Origin: Porpolomopsis calyptriformis
Lineage: Eukaryota; Basidiomycota; Agaricomycetes; Agaricales; Hygrophoraceae
Reading direction: 5' to 3'
DNA length: 64,000 nucleotides
NCBI GenBank assembly: GCA_951640195.1
Contig: OX621174.1
Coordinates: 930,001-994,000 of the forward strand
Made by a program: the position numbers and the translations under genes. Within the stretch, counting starts at the first letter, position 1. Each line of letters opens with the position of its first letter. Of this stretch, positions 61,584 to 64,000 are shown in pieces. The notes under the pieces are model-generated. The model had not been told where the DNA came from. It searched no databases and saw only the letters and a program-made list of their open reading frames with translations.

Positions 61584-61730
61584 GGGACTAATCCAAAAAG
61601 GATTTCCTTGAAAATAGGGTTGCTTGCTTCATATCAGTGTCAATAAAAATCATTCCCTCGTCAAGGAATTGCTCAGCTCAAGACTCGATTCATAATCTAA
61701 CGAACAAAATTCATTCATGCAATGAGCAGC

Positions 61731-62870
61731 TCAACATCCCGACCACTCTCTCCTCAAAGCTTCCGCCCACGCCATCACAAAATACAAAATGCCAGCAGGC
61801 AACAAACACTTTACACCAACCTCTTTCCAATCCCACCTTCGTCCCCCCACTCGCCCCCACGCCATCTCCTCCAGTAACCGCCAATTCCTTCACTCCCATC
61901 GACACCACCTTCCCTGCGTTGCTCCCACCACAAGTTGCTCGTCACCCATATTTGGATGCTCCGACTCATGCACGTCATGGTGCCAACAATGGCCCACACG
62001 ATCACTGGTCGCTGCTCATGCCCAAGCACTTGCAGGATCATATGCAGGGCAGCGGATGGCTTGCAGAGCAAGAAGCCGGATGAGCTTTGAAAGTGGTGGG
62101 TGGTACAGCCTCCATCGCATTAGAAGACGATGGCCTGTCTGTGGAAGAAGTTGTTAGTGGGGTTTTGTTGGTAAGTGCGAAGGGGACGTATTATACTCAC
62201 AGGGCTGAAATGGCAGAGTTTACGCGTTCTGACAGTCTCCTTCCGATCATTTCAGCCAAGGTGGGAGGGTTGGAAGCTTGATAATGGATGGAAAGGACAA
62301 TGGAAAGAAGACGGGAACATTTGAAGAGAAGGGGAGTGAGGCTGTATTTAACGAGAGGCGAAGATGCAGGTATGATCCGTGCTGTAGGAAGGTGTTTTGG
62401 CTCTAATCTGGGATCGAGCGTGAATAATCAAACTGGTGTTCGATGGACAAATGGAAGCAGCACTGACCAGTTCGTCAGCTTCAGTTTCCGTCTCACCTGC
62501 GCACAACTGTCCCAGGGTTGTGCATATATTCCCTGGCCTTTCGCGAGAACGCATAGAGACGCTCTGAGAGCGTGCAAAGATGCGAGACCGTAAGGTGGAT
62601 GAAGACTGAGATTTGCAATCAGGATTGTGACCCAAGGTATAGATGATGCCATCATCACGTTCTTCTTCGATGTCTGACTCTGCTAAGGGGTAATATGGTC
62701 GGTAGGGATAGGAGTGGGTATTTTAGTGAAGGGTGGGAAGGAAGCAGATTTCTTGATGGGGAACTTTTAGGAAGGGCGTTTGACCGGTGAAGTCAGTGAC
62801 GAGGGAGGGAAACTTTGAGGAGTGGAAGATAACAATGTCTGAAGATGAATGAGGTTGTTTGGGTCATTTG
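61731..62870 (-). pseudogene. EOS1-like passenger, more degraded (copy 2)
   Basis: Duplicate of the EOS1-like region behind copy 1. It keeps GHEQRPVIVWAIVGTMTCMS and RSIQIWVTSNLWWEQRRE but then shifts frame (GEWGDEGGIG in place of the KWGGRRWDWKE block), has lost much of the segment matching PSSFHHPGTIYNLYQAY, and lacks the end of the AILTGLQ block. Clearly non-functional. Confidence 0.75.
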
Positions 62871-62919
62871 AGATGATCGAGAGGGCAAATGGTGCAGGGA
62901 GAGAATGGGGAGGACCGTC

Positions 62920-63215
62920 AGACACGCTCCTCTCAAAGAGCAATACGTACCAGTCTCAAGGATGTCACAATGAGGGAGAAGGGAGAAACACCTTAACGGC
63001 TCTAGGAACGGATCGCCCAAGCACGCTCTGCTTGATGTACCCTCAAAGCCGTTGGGATGAGGCTGAGGTGCTGCTTAAGCAGGTGTTAGCCAGGAAAAGG
63101 TTCGAGGAGCTAATCACCTGTATAGGCTCACCTAGATGATTTTTAACGAGGCGACGACCATCGCTTGTCAGGACAAGCGTCTTGGAAGTAATCACCCTAC
63201 CGCAAGCACAGATTG
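62920..63215 (+). pseudogene. TPR relic upstream of array copy 3
   Basis: Fragments YPQSRWDEAEVLLKQVLA and TIACQDKRLGSNHPTAS are TPR-type sequence in different frames, separated by deletions. The position, just upstream of a receptor start, is the same as for the relic at 58380, so both derive from an earlier receptor of the same array. Confidence 0.78.
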
Positions 63216-63261
63216 TCCAACTCCGCAGTTGCTCAAGCGCTTATTCTTCCCGTCTCTCATC

Positions 63262-64000
63262 ATGGCCAACCATCCTCTGGATTCTGTCATTACAGCCGAT
63301 CGCTGTACTTTGAATTTTGTTGGGCGTGATCAAATCAATCAAACCTTCAATTATATAGGTCAGTGAGCTCAGTTATGAAGTATTTCAATCTCGAGAAGAT
63401 CTTTCGTGCTTGAGCAAGCCACTTGTTGCCCTACAGATCACGCATGAATATCTCTCTGATCTGGTTTATGCTTTACAGACCTAGGAAATGTCAGCGCCCA
63501 GCCAGGTTTGCTACGACGCATTAACGACGCTCCGGTCGACCTCCTCTCGGCGCATTTCACTGGAAGGGGAAACGAGCTTGAATTTTTAGACCAGGAGTTG
63601 AACAAACACCCAGGCAATCAACCCAGCCGTTGCGCCATATATGGGATGCCAGGTCTTGGGAAATCGCAATTGCTGTTGCGGTACGCCAAACTGTCATTCG
63701 ACAAACACCAATATTCCCATATATTCTGGACATCAGCCACCACCGTCGATAAGCTGAACCAAGGGTTTGTGAAAATTCTGGATCTCATAGACCATCGTGG
63801 TCGTTACCTTCAGGATCAACCCGCGAAGCTGACGTCGGCAAGACTTTGGTTGGAAGGGCCAGATGGAGATGACGATATCAATTGGCTTCTACTCGTCGAT
63901 AACGTTCAAGCCGATGTCTTGGGCTTTCTTCGCTTGCATCTGCCTCGCACTAACGCTCGAGGGAAGATTCTGTTTACGACGCGGACAGCCGAAATCGCTC
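63262..64000 (+). CDS. NB-ARC-TPR receptor, array copy 3, cut by the window edge
   Basis: Start ATG at 63262; leader exon with core LNFVGRDQINQTFNY, then an intron of about 125 bp (shorter than in copies 1 and 2), then the NB-ARC exon with AHFTGRGNELEFL, P-loop GMPGLGKSQLLLRY, WLLLVDNV and ILFTTRTAEIA up to base 64000. Open throughout. It differs from copies 1 and 2 more than they do from each other (for example five residues, QPGLLRR, around the exon 2 start, and Ser in place of Thr in the P-loop). Rest of the gene lies outside the window. Confidence 0.9.

Larger units (their letters stand above)
54023..64000 (+). repeat. Tandem segmental array of NB-ARC-TPR receptor units
   Basis: Three units start at 54023, 58792 and 63262 (spacing 4,769 and 4,470 bp), each with the same leader exon, long first intron, NB-ARC exon and downstream non-receptor DNA. 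Units 1 and 2 are nearly identical over most of their length, including the Pro/Lys-rich linker and the EOS1-like sequence behind them. The third is cut by the window edge, so the array may continue. Confidence 0.92.

Overview
The window looks like nuclear DNA of a filamentous basidiomycete, most likely an agaricomycete. Genes are dense and cut by many 45-65 bp GT-AG introns. Housekeeping proteins are fungal in type (inositol phosphorylceramide synthase AUR1, Golgi TVP38, fungalysin, cupredoxin-like GPI protein, VSB1-type SulP transporter). NACHT-WD40 and NB-ARC-TPR receptors of the kind that fill mushroom genomes are abundant. I recognised no tRNA, rRNA, CRISPR array or complete transposon.

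Layout. 1-12.8 kb: a small secreted Kre9/Knh1-type protein, an EBP-like sterol isomerase, an intact 8-exon NACHT-WD40 receptor (minus strand), TVP38 with a long extra tail, and an aldo/keto reductase. 13-16 kb: an uncharacterised protein with four divergent dsRNA-binding-like units. 16-22.6 kb: a first NB-ARC-TPR group, made of one fragment without a P-loop, one gene broken by a single in-frame TGA, and one intact gene. 22.8-29.3 kb: a SAP-like nuclear protein, a METTL7-like methyltransferase divergent from AUR1, and a fungalysin. 29.4-32.9 kb: a decayed second NACHT-WD40 copy on the opposite strand. 33.7-48.7 kb: cupredoxin-like GPI protein, F-box protein, RhoGEF, SulP-STAS-cNMP transporter, CFIm25 and a Rab18-like GTPase. 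48.7-53.8 kb: a duplicated 3' end of a ZIP transporter, a degenerate minisatellite, an orphan two-exon ORF, the real ZIP gene and mitochondrial acyl carrier protein. 54.0-64.0 kb: a tandem array of three NB-ARC-TPR genes (the third cut by the window edge), spaced 4.5-4.8 kb, with decayed EOS1-like passenger genes and TPR relics between them.

The most interesting system is the receptor cluster. All NB-ARC-TPR members put a short module with the core G-x-D-Q-x-N alone in a first exon, before the nucleotide-binding domain. Their sensor repeats (42-residue TPRs; 42-residue WD40s in the NACHT gene) are nearly identical at DNA level, as in receptors whose specificity changes by repeat exchange. Birth and death can be seen directly: a tandem expansion, a one-step nonsense mutant, internal deletions, repeat relics and an inverted pseudogene. 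The rest of the window is mostly conserved cell biology (lipid, Golgi, vacuole, GTPase signalling, mRNA processing) with no obvious functional tie to the receptors.

Gene models were spliced by hand from open frames and splice consensus. Receptor, TVP38 and ACP models agree in phase at every junction I checked; models of the long SulP, RhoGEF and fungalysin genes are reliable in identity and ends but not in every exon.
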